Source of the DNA: WHSW01 sp963759295
GTDB taxonomy: Bacteria; Actinomycetota; Thermoleophilia; Solirubrobacterales; 70-9
Assembly (NCBI GenBank): GCA_963759295.1
Contig: CAVWYT010000010.1
Coordinates: 1 to 64,000, forward strand
DNA length: 64,000 nt
Reading direction: 5' to 3'
Under the pieces are notes generated by a model. The model was not told where the DNA came from. It worked only from the letters and a program-made list of their open reading frames with translations, and did not search any database. Numbering within the stretch: position 1 is the stretch's first letter; each line of letters begins with the position of its first letter. Position numbers and translations under genes: made by a program. Positions 1 to 8,454 of this stretch are shown piece by piece.

Positions 1-45
1 TGTGGCCTGCTGGTGGCCCGAACGCGACGCTTTTGAAACCCGCCT

Positions 46-507
46 CTAGTGCGTATGCCCATCTCCGGCGGCGCGCATCCGTGCCAAGACCCGGTCCGCA
101 ACGTCAGGGGCCGCGTCGAAGGCCGGAAGCTGGAGGTCCTCCTCCTTGCGGAAGTGAACCGAGATCAGCGCGTACAGCCCGTAGAGCAACTCCTGGAGCG
201 CGTCGGTATCGGTGATGTCCGCTGCCTCCAGACGCTCAACCCGGGCGACGATTGCCTCGTGGTCGTGGACCATTGGGACCGCGGCGTCAGCGAATCCGAC
301 CAGCGCAGCCCACTCGGGGTAGAGGACATCCTCCTCGGCCTTCGCGTGCGGCAGCAGGGTGCCGCGCAAGAAGTCGAGGATCCGGCCTCGCAGAAGCTCG
401 CGCTCCTCCCCGGATAGCTCCGGCATCTCTCTCGCCGCTGAAGCGAGGTGGCCAATGTGCTCGAGCAGCGCCTCGTGCTCGCGTCGGAACGGCTCCGTCG
501 GACGCAT
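46..507 (-). CDS. Hemerythrin HHE-domain protein
   Basis: A 153-residue protein with the HHE cation-binding four-helix fold, expected to bind a di-iron centre for oxygen or redox sensing. Metal-ligand-type motifs appear in order: HEALLEH near the N-terminus, HAKAEED, MVHDHEAI and HFRKEED. The frame is open further upstream to 597, but the ATG at 507 is preceded by a strong GGGAGGGG ribosome binding site and gives a normal HHE N-terminus, so that start was chosen. The protein looks cytosolic, with no signal peptide or membrane segment. It is divergent from the PfkB kinase gene and no operon partner is visible. The substrate or partner is unknown. Confidence 0.82.
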   Translation of the reverse strand: MRPTEPFRREHEALLEHIGHLASAAREMPELSGEERELLRGRILDFLRGTLLPHAKAEEDVLYPEWAALVGFADAAVPMVHDHEAIVARVERLEAADITDTDALQELLYGLYALISVHFRKEEDLQLPAFDAAPDVADRVLARMRAAGDGHTH

Positions 508-653
508 CGTCCCCTCCCTCTCGTTCGTAACCGGCAGGGCGATCTCGAACCTATCGCGAGTCGCGTCAGTCCATCGCCTCTTCTGCATCAGGTGCACTGC
601 CGGGACGATCGAGGCGCCAGGCCCGCGGTTGGGCCGTCGGCAATGATGCGCGG

Positions 654-1580
654 GTGAACCCCGCCCCGCGCGTCGCGATCTTCGCGCCCCATCCCCTGCT
701 CACGGTGACGATCGAGAGCCGCGGCGGCGGCGTCGACGACGTCCACCTGCACGCCGGCGGCCAGGGCGTCTGGGTCGCGAGGATGGCGGCCGAGCTGGGC
801 GCGAGTCCGATCGTCTGCGGGTTCGCGGGCGGTGAGGCGGGCGCGGTGCTCGAGCCGACGCTCGCGCGGCTGCCGGGCGAGCTGCGCCTGGTGGCGACCG
901 CGGCGAGCAGCGGCTGCCTGATCTTCGACCGCCGCGGCGGCGAGCGGCGCCTGGTCGCCAACGCCTTCTCCGATCCCCCTTCCCGCCACGAGGCAGACGA
1001 TCTCTTCTCGACCACGGTCGCCGCGGCGCTCGAGTCGGAGGCGCTCGTGATCTGCAACCCCTACCCCGGTGAGGCGCTGCCGCTCGAGATCTACGCGAAC
1101 CTCGCCGCCGACGTCGGCGACAACGGGACGCCGGTGCTTGCCGACCTCTCCTCGCCGCGGCTCGACAGCGTCCTCGAGGGTCGGCCGGATCTGGTGAAGC
1201 TCAACGATTGGGAGCTCGCCGGTTACCTGAGCGGACCGGTGGACACCCCCGCGCTGCTGCTCGGCGGGGCGCAGCGACTGATCGAGGCGGGGGCGCACGC
1301 GGCGATCGTCACCCGCGGCGCCGAACCGGCCCTGGCGCTGCGCGACGGCGAGGCGCGCTGGCTCGTGCCTCCTCGCTTCGAGCGCGGATCGCGGGAGGGC
1401 TGCGGCGACTCGATGATGGGCGCGCTCGCCGCCTCGCTCGCCGCCGGGCAGGACTGGGAGCGATCGCTGCTGCTCGGCACCGCGGCCGGGGCCGTCAACT
1501 TCCTGCGCCACGGGCTGGGCACGGGAAGCCTGAAGACGATCGAGGAGATCGCCGCCGAGGTCGGTATCGAGCCGTTCTAG
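654..1580 (+). CDS. PfkB-family sugar kinase
   Basis: A 308-residue ribokinase/PfkB-fold kinase, expected to phosphorylate a sugar or sugar phosphate with ATP. Visible family features are the N-terminal glycine motif GGQGVWVARMAAELGA, the PDLVKLNDWELA segment (K-x-N-x-x-E, a phosphate/Mg site) and the C-terminal catalytic motif GCGDSMMGAL. The aspartate of GCGDS is the expected base; the usual GAGD is GCGD here. The overall shape is closest to 1-phosphofructokinase/tagatose-6-phosphate kinase types, but substrate cannot be read from sequence. The start is GTG with no strong ribosome binding site. It converges on the PHP-domain gene downstream. Confidence 0.8.
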   Translation: MNPAPRVAIFAPHPLLTVTIESRGGGVDDVHLHAGGQGVWVARMAAELGASPIVCGFAGGEAGAVLEPTLARLPGELRLVATAASSGCLIFDRRGGERRLVANAFSDPPSRHEADDLFSTTVAAALESEALVICNPYPGEALPLEIYANLAADVGDNGTPVLADLSSPRLDSVLEGRPDLVKLNDWELAGYLSGPVDTPALLLGGAQRLIEAGAHAAIVTRGAEPALALRDGEARWLVPPRFERGSREGCGDSMMGALAASLAAGQDWERSLLLGTAAGAVNFLRHGLGTGSLKTIEEIAAEVGIEPF

Positions 1581-1582
1581 CG

Positions 1583-1600
1583 GCCCGCTCAGGCGCGGGC
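1583..1600. terminator. Hairpin between convergent genes
   Basis: A perfect 6-bp inverted repeat (GCCCGC / GCGGGC) with a 6-base loop lies at the junction of two convergent genes. There is no T-run, so it is only a candidate bidirectional terminator. Confidence 0.3.
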
Positions 1601-2317
1601 GGGGTAGGGGGGGACGAGCGCGTGGCCGGCGACGATCGCCGCCGGCGCGTCGCGAGCGATCCAGTCGATGTGCGAGCGAAGCCCCTCTACCTCCCAGAGC
1701 CGCTCGAGGCCCGCCGAGAGCGCCACCGGACGCCCGAAGCGCGACGAGTGCGCGTCGCTGCCGAGCACGTGCACGAGGCCGAGGGCGGCGAGCTCGAGCA
1801 TCGCCGGCGCGGCCGGCCCCTCGGCGAGCAGCGCCGCGGTCATCTGAACGAGCGCCCCTCGTTCGATCAGCTCGGCGAGCCGCTTTGCCATCTCGGCGCC
1901 GGGGTGGCGCTCGGGATGGGCGATCACCGAGCGGTAGCCGCGGCGCTCGAGCTCGTCGACGGTCTCGCGCAGCGAGTCGGCGAGCGGTCCCGGCGCCGGC
2001 TCGAGCAGCACCCAGCGCTCGCCGAGCGCGACCTCGCGCAGCTCCTCATCGTCGAGCCCGTCGACGGCTGTCTCGGCGACCTCGCCGCCGCCCACAACCC
2101 GCACCGGGACGCCGCGAGCGCGTAGCGCCTCGTTGAGCTCGTCGACGCGGCCGGGGATCTCGCGGATCCGAACGTCGTGGTCGTGGCGGATGTGCGGTGT
2201 CGCGCAGACGACCTCGATCCCGTCGTCGAACGCCTGGCGCGCCATCGCGACGCTGTCATCGAGATCCGGCGCCCCGTCGTCGACGCCGGGCAGGATGTGG
2301 CAGTGGAGGTCGATCAC
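1589..2317 (-). CDS. CpsB/CapC/YwqE-type PHP phosphatase
   Basis: A 242-residue PHP-fold metallophosphatase of the CpsB/CapC/YwqE family, which in other bacteria removes phosphate from tyrosine kinases that control capsule synthesis. Metal-binding motifs are intact: DLHCHILPGVDDGA at the N-terminus, ATPHIRHDHD, VIAHPERHP in the middle and GSDAHSSRFGRP near the C-terminus. Length fits the family (about 240-260 residues). It begins with GTG 11 bases after the WS/DGAT acyltransferase stop, so the two are probably cotranscribed. No tyrosine kinase or capsule gene is seen nearby, so the target is unknown. Confidence 0.83.
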   Translation of the reverse strand: MIDLHCHILPGVDDGAPDLDDSVAMARQAFDDGIEVVCATPHIRHDHDVRIREIPGRVDELNEALRARGVPVRVVGGGEVAETAVDGLDDEELREVALGERWVLLEPAPGPLADSLRETVDELERRGYRSVIAHPERHPGAEMAKRLAELIERGALVQMTAALLAEGPAAPAMLELAALGLVHVLGSDAHSSRFGRPVALSAGLERLWEVEGLRSHIDWIARDAPAAIVAGHALVPPYPARA

Positions 2318-2328
2318 CGGGCGCGCGC

Positions 2329-3780
2329 TCAGCCGGGCCGCAGCTCCTCGAGCGACTCGCCGAGCCAGTCGATCAGCCGCCAGGCGTCCGGCATCTGGTC
2401 GCGGTCGGTGACGATCCCGAAGTCCATGTGGCCGCAGTAGCTCATCACCGTGATGTTGAGGCCCATCCCGTCGGTGATCACGGAGACCGGATAGTTGGCG
2501 TCGAGCCTGGCGCCGGCGCAGTACAACGGCACCTGCGGTCCCGGGACGTTCGAGATCACGAGATTCCAGCTTCCCCGTCCGCGACGGCTTGAGGCGAGGG
2601 TGAAGGTCGCGCGGGCGGCGCGCGCGAAGACCGCCGGGGGAATGAAGTGGTTGGCGTCCTGGAGCAGCTCGGCGGGCATCGCCCGCCAGCGCTTCTTCAT
2701 CACGTCGAGCGCGGCATGGGTGTGACGGAGGCGGTTCACGGGCTCGCCGACGTTGGTGAACAGCGGCGCGCTCATCAGCATGATCCGGTTGCCGTAGGTC
2801 CCCTGCTGAGCCTCGGTACGCACCGAGACCGGGATCTGGGCGATCAGCGGCTCGGCCGGGAGCTCGTCGTGCTCGACCAGCCAGCGGCGCACGGCGCCGG
2901 CGCAGATCGAGACGACGACGTCGTTGACGGTGCAGTGATGGGCGTTCTTGACCTCCTTGACCGCGTCCAGCGACAGCTGTCCGAAGACGAACCGCCGGTG
3001 GGCCGAGATCCGGCCGTTGAACGAGGTCCGCGGGGGCTTCAGGTTCGAGCGCTCGAGCTCGCCGCCCTCGCGCGAGCCGCGGACGGTGCGCAGCAGCCGG
3101 TCCGACGTCCTGGCGACGGTGCCGACGCCCGGGAGGGCGCCGAACGCGGTCTGGTCGAGGTTCGGAAGCGCGGACGGCAGCGAGCGCAGCATCCGCGCCG
3201 GGTAGCGCGGCAGCCCCGCGAGCCCGCGCGCCAGCATCCCGAGCTCGCCGGGATGGCCCTCCTCAAACGACGGCACCGGCACCGGCAGCTCGCGCCCCTC
3301 GGGCTCGAGGTCGAAGAGCACCGCCATGATCTCCGCGCCCGAGAGGCCGTCGATCACCGCGTGATGGATCTTCGACAGCATCGCGACCGCGCCGTCGGCG
3401 AGGCCCTGGATCAGGTAGAGCTCCCACAGCGGCCGCGCGCGGTCGAGCGGACGGGCGAAGATCCGTGCCACCAGCTCGGCGAGCTTCGCCTCGGTCCCGG
3501 GCGCCGGCAGCGCCAGGTCGCGGACGTGGAAGTCGAGGTCGAAGTCCGAGTCATCGCACCAGTAGGGATAGTCGAGCCCGAACGGCACCTCGACCAGCTT
3601 CCAGCGCAGCGGCGGCAACAGGGGCAGGCGCTCGGCGAGCAGGCTCTGGAGGTCGACCAGCTCGAGCCTGCCGCTCGGTGCGGTCGACGGATCGAGGATC
3701 GCGAGCCCGCCGACGTGGCCGCTCTGGCGAGCGCTCTCCAGCGCCAGGAACTGTGCGTCGACGCTCGTCAGCTGGCGCAT
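2329..3780 (-). CDS. WS/DGAT wax ester synthase / diacylglycerol acyltransferase
   Basis: A 483-residue bifunctional wax ester synthase/diacylglycerol acyltransferase, using acyl-CoA to esterify diacylglycerol or long-chain alcohols for storage lipid. The catalytic motif HHAVIDG lies near residues 138-144. The C-terminal WES domain shows NDVVVSICAGAVRRWL, the PLF motif region and ISNVPGP. Length matches the family (450-500 residues). Storage triacylglycerol synthesis by this family is typical of actinobacteria. It starts with ATG and has no clear ribosome binding site; the PHP phosphatase follows 11 bases downstream. Whether triacylglycerol or wax ester is the main product cannot be told from sequence. 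Confidence 0.9.
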   Translation of the reverse strand: MRQLTSVDAQFLALESARQSGHVGGLAILDPSTAPSGRLELVDLQSLLAERLPLLPPLRWKLVEVPFGLDYPYWCDDSDFDLDFHVRDLALPAPGTEAKLAELVARIFARPLDRARPLWELYLIQGLADGAVAMLSKIHHAVIDGLSGAEIMAVLFDLEPEGRELPVPVPSFEEGHPGELGMLARGLAGLPRYPARMLRSLPSALPNLDQTAFGALPGVGTVARTSDRLLRTVRGSREGGELERSNLKPPRTSFNGRISAHRRFVFGQLSLDAVKEVKNAHHCTVNDVVVSICAGAVRRWLVEHDELPAEPLIAQIPVSVRTEAQQGTYGNRIMLMSAPLFTNVGEPVNRLRHTHAALDVMKKRWRAMPAELLQDANHFIPPAVFARAARATFTLASSRRGRGSWNLVISNVPGPQVPLYCAGARLDANYPVSVITDGMGLNITVMSYCGHMDFGIVTDRDQMPDAWRLIDWLGESLEELRPG

Positions 3781-3831
3781 CGCGCGAGTCTCGCACGCCG
3801 CGGTTCGCGGTGCGAGGCCCGGCCCGGCCCG

Positions 3832-4065
3832 CTACTCGTCGAACGAGTCGTCGACGATCGCCTGGTCGACGGCGGGCGGGTCGGCGCCCCCGCCCTGGTC
3901 GGCTGGGGTGCCGGCGGCCAGCGCTCCGGCGATCGCCAGCACCGCCGCACCGCCGCCCGCCCTGGCGACGATCGCCCACCGGCGCTTGATCGGCGCCGGA
4001 CGCAGGTGCGGGTCGGCTCGGGGCGTCGCCGCCTCATTGGTTGGCTTCTCGATGGGTGACTGCAT
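3832..4065 (-). CDS. Small single-pass membrane protein, unknown
   Basis: A predicted 77-residue protein with a polar, basic N-terminal third, one hydrophobic Ala/Gly-rich segment (about residues 34-51) and an acidic tail ending in DDSFDE. This is the layout of a small membrane-anchored or exported protein. No family was recognised. The ATG at 4065 was chosen; a GTG 33 bases upstream is in frame, and neither has a convincing ribosome binding site. It lies between the WS/DGAT and PEP mutase-like genes on the same strand. It may be real or a chance open frame in GC-rich DNA. Confidence 0.4.
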   Translation of the reverse strand: MQSPIEKPTNEAATPRADPHLRPAPIKRRWAIVARAGGGAAVLAIAGALAAGTPADQGGGADPPAVDQAIVDDSFDE

Positions 4066-4113
4066 GCGCGAAGTGAACGACACGCGCCTAAGCGCCACCG
4101 AAAGCGCGTCGCG

Positions 4114-4911
4114 CTAGCCGTCGAGCCACTCGGAGGGGGAGCGCGCCGAGTCCAGCACCGAGAAGTCGCCCTCGTCGCGGATCCGCTCGGCCGCGTCGAC
4201 GAACCCGCCGACCGCGGCATAGGTGAGCCAGCTGCCGAGGCTGACCCGCCGGCCTCCGGCCGCGGCGATCGCGCTCATCGAGAGGCCCGGATGAGCGAGC
4301 ACGTTGAGCGGGCGCGAGGTGGCATCGGCGACCGCCGCGATCTGCTCGGCGTCGCGGAGGCCGGGGGCGTAGACGACGGCGGCGCCGGCCCGCTCGTAGG
4401 CCTGCAGGCGGGCGATCGTGTCGTCGAGGTCGGGGTTGCCGCGGAGGTGGTTCTCGGCGCGCGCGGTGAGCGTGAACGGGAAGTCGAGCGCGCGCGACGC
4501 CTCGACCGCGGCGGCGATCCGCTCGACGGCGTGCTCGAGCTCGTAGATGTGGCCTTCGGGGTCGTAATCCTCGATCGACCCGCCGACCGCCCCCGCTGCG
4601 GCCGCTCGGCCGATCGCCGCGGCGGCGTCCTCGGGCGCGGGCCCGTAGCCGTTCTCGAGATCGACCGCGAGCGGCAGCTCGGTCGCCTCCGCGAGTGCGG
4701 CGGTGTGCTCGATCACCTCGTCGAGGCTGAGATGGCCGTCGCGGCGGCCGAGCGTGTACGCGAACCCGGCGCTGGTGCTCGCCAGGGCCTCGAAGCCGAG
4801 GCCCGCGAGGACCTTCGCCGAGCCGGCATCCCAGGGGTTGGGGATGATGAACGGCGCGCCCTCGTGCAGCGCTCGAAAGTCATCGGCCCGCTGCGCTTGT
4901 GTTCGGGTCAT
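4114..4911 (-). CDS. Isocitrate lyase/PEP mutase superfamily protein
   Basis: A 265-residue TIM-barrel enzyme of the isocitrate lyase/phosphoenolpyruvate mutase superfamily. The metal/substrate loop DLENGYG and the EDYDPEG segment are present, followed by TARAENHLRGNPDLDDT. The KKCGH loop of true isocitrate lyase is absent and the protein is short, so it belongs to the PEP mutase/carboxy-PEP mutase-like branch. These enzymes make or cleave C-C or C-P bonds in 2-oxo or 3-carbon acids. A clear GGAG site precedes the ATG at 4911. No phosphonate genes are nearby, so the physiological substrate is open. Confidence 0.82.
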   Translation of the reverse strand: MTRTQAQRADDFRALHEGAPFIIPNPWDAGSAKVLAGLGFEALASTSAGFAYTLGRRDGHLSLDEVIEHTAALAEATELPLAVDLENGYGPAPEDAAAAIGRAAAAGAVGGSIEDYDPEGHIYELEHAVERIAAAVEASRALDFPFTLTARAENHLRGNPDLDDTIARLQAYERAGAAVVYAPGLRDAEQIAAVADATSRPLNVLAHPGLSMSAIAAAGGRRVSLGSWLTYAAVGGFVDAAERIRDEGDFSVLDSARSPSEWLDG

Positions 4912-4969
4912 CTCGCTCCTTTCTCGCGGGGAAACGAAGGTCGCCGCGCGAACGTGAGCCCGTCGCCGG

Positions 4970-5437
4970 TCAGCCGACCCCGAGGATCTCGAGCCGCTTG
5001 GTGCCGCGCGGGGTCTCGAGCTCGACGGTCGCGCCCGGGGCGCCGTCGAGCAGCGCCTTTCCGATCGGGCTCTCGACCGACACCTTGCCGTCGGGCACCG
5101 ACGCCTCGAGCGGGTGGACGAGGGTGACCTCCGCCGTGTTGCCGGTCTCGTCGCGGTAGCTGACCCGCGAGCCGACGGCGATCGAACCGTCGGCGGTGCC
5201 AGTCTCGACCGTGGCGCTGGCGAGGTGATGCTCCAGCGTTCGGATTCGGGCCTCGTTGTGGCTCTGCTCCTCGCGCGCGGCGTGGTACTCCGCGTTCTCC
5301 TTCAGGTCGCCGAACTCGCGCGCCGACTTGATCGCCGCGACGATCTCCGGTCTGCGAACCTCGCGAAGGTGCTCGAGCTCAGCCTCGGCCTTCGCCTTGC
5401 CCTCGGGCGTGATCGAGTTGCTCTTCGGGCCGGGCAT
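4970..5437 (-). CDS. greA: Transcription elongation factor GreA
   Basis: A 155-residue GreA, which enters the RNA polymerase secondary channel and stimulates cleavage of backtracked RNA. The N-terminal coiled coil carries the conserved acidic-tip segment GDLKENAEYHAAREEQ, and the C-terminal FKBP-like domain ends in RGTKRLEILGVG. Length is typical (155-165 residues). The ATG at 5437 lacks a ribosome binding site but has TACCCT 9 bases upstream, as expected for a leaderless transcript. It is on the same strand as the FAD/Fe-S dehydrogenase gene upstream. Confidence 0.94.
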   Translation of the reverse strand: MPGPKSNSITPEGKAKAEAELEHLREVRRPEIVAAIKSAREFGDLKENAEYHAAREEQSHNEARIRTLEHHLASATVETGTADGSIAVGSRVSYRDETGNTAEVTLVHPLEASVPDGKVSVESPIGKALLDGAPGATVELETPRGTKRLEILGVG

Positions 5438-5446
5438 CGGCCGAGC

Positions 5447-5452
5447 AGGGTA
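5447..5452 (-). promoter_or_regulatory. Leaderless-type -10 box of greA
   Basis: TACCCT on the minus strand ends 9 bases before the greA ATG, and there is no Shine-Dalgarno sequence between them. Confidence 0.45.
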
Positions 5453-5489
5453 GCGAGGCCGCCGTTGGTTCAGTGCGCCGGGCGGTCGC

Positions 5490-8423
5490 TCAGGGGCGAG
5501 TCAGCTCCTCCAGGGCGAAGGCGAACGACTCGTAGCGCTGGCCCGTTGCCCGCTGGAGGCCGATCTCGCAGGTCCGGTTGCAGCTGATCGCGGCGCTGAA
5601 CGAGCGGCCGGCGATCTCGGCGGCCTCGTCGGCGGTCGCCGAGGCGGCGAGCTCCGGGTGGAGCATGCCGCGGTCGCCGGCGAACCCGCAGCAGGTCGCG
5701 CTCACCGGGACCACGACCTCCTCGGCCAGATCCCGGGCGACGGCGACGAGATCCGCGTCGGTCTGCAGGTGACGGCTCGCGCAGGGTGGGTGGACGACCA
5801 CGGAGGCCAGCTTCCGCTTCGGTTGCAGCCGCACCAGCAGTCGCTCCCGTGCCCAGCTCGCGGAGTCGATGATCTCGAGCCTCGAGTGGCGCTCGGCGTT
5901 CACGCCGCTGAGCAGGCCGATCGACTCCTTCGTGATGCCGAGCGTGCATGAGCTGGCGTCGCAGACGACCGGCAGAGCGCCCCCGACGCTCCAGCGCCAG
6001 AGCGCGTCGATCGTGTGATTGGCCATCCGTCGCGCGCCCGCCTCGTAGCCCTTCGACGTCCACGGCGTCGCGCAGCAGTGCCCGGCGACATCGGCGGGGA
6101 TCCAGACCGGCAGCCCGGCGCGCTCGGAGACGGCGACCAGCGCCTGCGGCAGGCCGATCGCGGTCGCTCCGTCACCATCGGCCCGGGCGCGGCCGAAGAT
6201 CCGATTCACGCAGGCGGGCATGTAGACGGCGACGGCGCCCTCCGGGCGGGTCTCGGGCAAGGCCGCGGGCGCCGGGCGAGGCATGTTCTCGGGCCAATCG
6301 GGGATCAGCTCGTCGCCGAGCGCGCGGCGCGCCACCCGGCTGGCGGCGCGCAGCGTCAAGCCGCCGACCCGCGGCGAGCGCTGCTCGATCGCCAGGGCGC
6401 GCCGCGCCGCGCGCTCCGCCGCAGCCCAGCGGCGCGCGAGGCGCAGCGCGACCTGCTCGGCGCGCGGCGAGCGCTGCCGGGCGCGAAGCGCCTTGACGAG
6501 CTTGCCGGTGTCGATCCCGACCGGGCAGGCGAGCAGGCAGCTGCCGTCCGCGGCGCAGGTCTCGACCGCGTCGTACTCGTACTCGTCGAGCAGCGCCGCG
6601 AGCACCGGCGAGCCCCGAGGCTGGCGCGCCATCTCTCGGCGCAGGACGATCCGCTGGCGCGGGGTCGTGGTCAGGTGCCGGCTCGGGCAAACGGGCTCGC
6701 AGAAGCCGCACTCGACGCAGGTCGTCACCTCCTCCTCGATCGGCGGCGTCGTCTTCAGGTGCTTGAGATGGATCTCTGGGTCGTCGCTGAGGACGACCCC
6801 CGGGGCGAGCACGCCGTCGGGATCGGCGAGGCGCTTCACCCGGCGCATCAGCTCGACCGCCTTCGTTCCCCATTCGCGCTCGACGAACGGCGCCATGTTG
6901 ACGCCGGTGCCGTGCTCGGCCTTCAGCGAGCCGTCGTACTTGTCGATCACGAGCTCGATCAGCCCGGCCATGAAGGCGTCGTAGCGCTCCAGGTCCTCAC
7001 GCTTGGCGAAGTCGGGCGTCAGCATGAAGTGCAGGTTTCCCGCCGAGGCGTGCCCGGCGACGCCGGTCAGGAATCCGTGCTCGCCGAGCAGCGCCTGCAG
7101 GTCGGAGGCCATCTCCGCGATCCGGGCCGGCGGCACGCAGACGTCCTCGACGATCAGCGCCGTGCCGGGAATCCGCATCTTGCCGACCAGCCCGTGCATG
7201 CCCTCGCGCACCGTCCAGTAGACCTCGACCGTCTCCGGGTCGCGGTGGAACTCCGGCTGGCGGATCGGCTGGTGGGCGGCCAGCACCTGCGCGGCGCGCA
7301 TCTCGGCGCCGTCGAGCTCGGCGTCGTCGGAGCCGCCGAACTCGACCAGCAGCGCGGCCGAGGCGGGGTCGAGCTCCTTCCAGCTCTCCGGCGTGCCGCG
7401 AATGTTGTAGCTGGCGACGATCAACGCCGGGGCGACCATCAGCTCGACCGCCCGCGCGCCGGCGGCGACCAGCGCCTGAACGGGCTCGACGGCGGCGTCG
7501 ATGCTCGGGAAGTGGACCCATGAGCAGGTGGTCATCGCCGGCTGCTCGACAGTCTCGAACACGACCTCGGCGATGAACGCGAGCGTGCCCTCGGAGCCGA
7601 TGATCAGGCGGCGGAAGATCTCCAGCGGCGTCTCTGCGTCCAAGAACGCGCAGAGCCGGAACCCGGTCGTGTTCTTGATCTCGAACTTGCGCCGGATCCG
7701 CCCGGCGAGCTCATCGTCGGCGAGGATCTGCCGGCGGATCTCAACCAGGCCGCGAGCGAGCGCGGGCTCGGCCTCCGCGAAGCGCTCTTCGGCGCCCGGG
7801 GCGCCGGTGTCGATCACCGTCCCGGACGGCAGCACGAAGGTCATCGCGCGCACCGTTCGGTAGCTGTCGTGGGTGACGCCGCAGCGCATCCCGCCCGAGT
7901 TGTTGGCAACCACCCCGCCGACGCAGGCGATGTCGGTGGAGGCCGGGTCGGGGCCGAGCTTGTAGCCGTGGGGGGCGAGGACGCGGTTGACGTGGCCGAG
8001 CACGGTCCCGGGCTTGACCCGCGCCAGCCTGCCGCCGTCCTCGACCGCCAGCCCGCGGAAATGGCGGCGGACGTCGACGAGGATCCCGTCCGACTGGGCC
8101 TGGCCGCTGAGGCTGGTCCCGCCGGCCCTGAGCGTCACTCCGATCCCCGTGCGGCGCCCGTAGGCGACGACCTTGGCGACCTCGCCGGCATCGCGGGCCA
8201 TCACGACCACCTTCGGGAAGCGCCGGTAGGGGCTCGCGTCGGAGGCGTAACGGACGATGTCGCTCGCTCGGGTCAGCAGCCGGTCGGCGCCGAGCAGCGA
8301 GGCGAGCTCGGAGCGCAGCGGCTCGGGGGTGCCGCGCGCGACCCAATCGGGGGCGGCGTCGATGTTCGCTCCGTGAGTCTCGGGCGCCAGCGGCTCGACC
8401 TTGGGCGCCAGCAGGGGGACCAC
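5490..8423 (-). CDS. FAD-linked / Fe-S 2-hydroxyacid dehydrogenase (Dld/YdiJ type)
   Basis: A 977-residue three-part oxidoreductase. Residues about 30-540 are a FAD_binding_4/FAD-oxidase C region (RAGGTSLSGQAQSDG and GVVANNSGGMRCGV bind FAD). Around 569-585 and 620-635 come two ferredoxin-type clusters, CVECGFCEPVCP and CAADGSCLLACP. The C-terminus carries CCG-type heterodisulfide-reductase repeats (GHCCATPW, ATCCGFAGD). This architecture is known from D-lactate and D-2-hydroxyglutarate dehydrogenases (YdiJ is about 1018 residues) that feed electrons to the quinone pool. The GTG start has a GGGGG stretch about 7 bases upstream. It follows a ThDP decarboxylase by 31 bases, suggesting it oxidises a 2-hydroxyacid to the 2-oxoacid that the decarboxylase uses. 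The exact substrate is unknown. Confidence 0.85.
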   Translation of the reverse strand: MVPLLAPKVEPLAPETHGANIDAAPDWVARGTPEPLRSELASLLGADRLLTRASDIVRYASDASPYRRFPKVVVMARDAGEVAKVVAYGRRTGIGVTLRAGGTSLSGQAQSDGILVDVRRHFRGLAVEDGGRLARVKPGTVLGHVNRVLAPHGYKLGPDPASTDIACVGGVVANNSGGMRCGVTHDSYRTVRAMTFVLPSGTVIDTGAPGAEERFAEAEPALARGLVEIRRQILADDELAGRIRRKFEIKNTTGFRLCAFLDAETPLEIFRRLIIGSEGTLAFIAEVVFETVEQPAMTTCSWVHFPSIDAAVEPVQALVAAGARAVELMVAPALIVASYNIRGTPESWKELDPASAALLVEFGGSDDAELDGAEMRAAQVLAAHQPIRQPEFHRDPETVEVYWTVREGMHGLVGKMRIPGTALIVEDVCVPPARIAEMASDLQALLGEHGFLTGVAGHASAGNLHFMLTPDFAKREDLERYDAFMAGLIELVIDKYDGSLKAEHGTGVNMAPFVEREWGTKAVELMRRVKRLADPDGVLAPGVVLSDDPEIHLKHLKTTPPIEEEVTTCVECGFCEPVCPSRHLTTTPRQRIVLRREMARQPRGSPVLAALLDEYEYDAVETCAADGSCLLACPVGIDTGKLVKALRARQRSPRAEQVALRLARRWAAAERAARRALAIEQRSPRVGGLTLRAASRVARRALGDELIPDWPENMPRPAPAALPETRPEGAVAVYMPACVNRIFGRARADGDGATAIGLPQALVAVSERAGLPVWIPADVAGHCCATPWTSKGYEAGARRMANHTIDALWRWSVGGALPVVCDASSCTLGITKESIGLLSGVNAERHSRLEIIDSASWARERLLVRLQPKRKLASVVVHPPCASRHLQTDADLVAVARDLAEEVVVPVSATCCGFAGDRGMLHPELAASATADEAAEIAGRSFSAAISCNRTCEIGLQRATGQRYESFAFALEELTRP

Positions 8424-8454
8424 CGTCAGCCCCCGCCCGTCACGGCCGCCGGCC

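Noticed and set aside
2647..4059. 470-codon plus-strand frame opposite the WS/DGAT gene
   Set aside because: Composition is Arg/His/Asp-rich shadow coding of the WS/DGAT gene, with no signal or motif.
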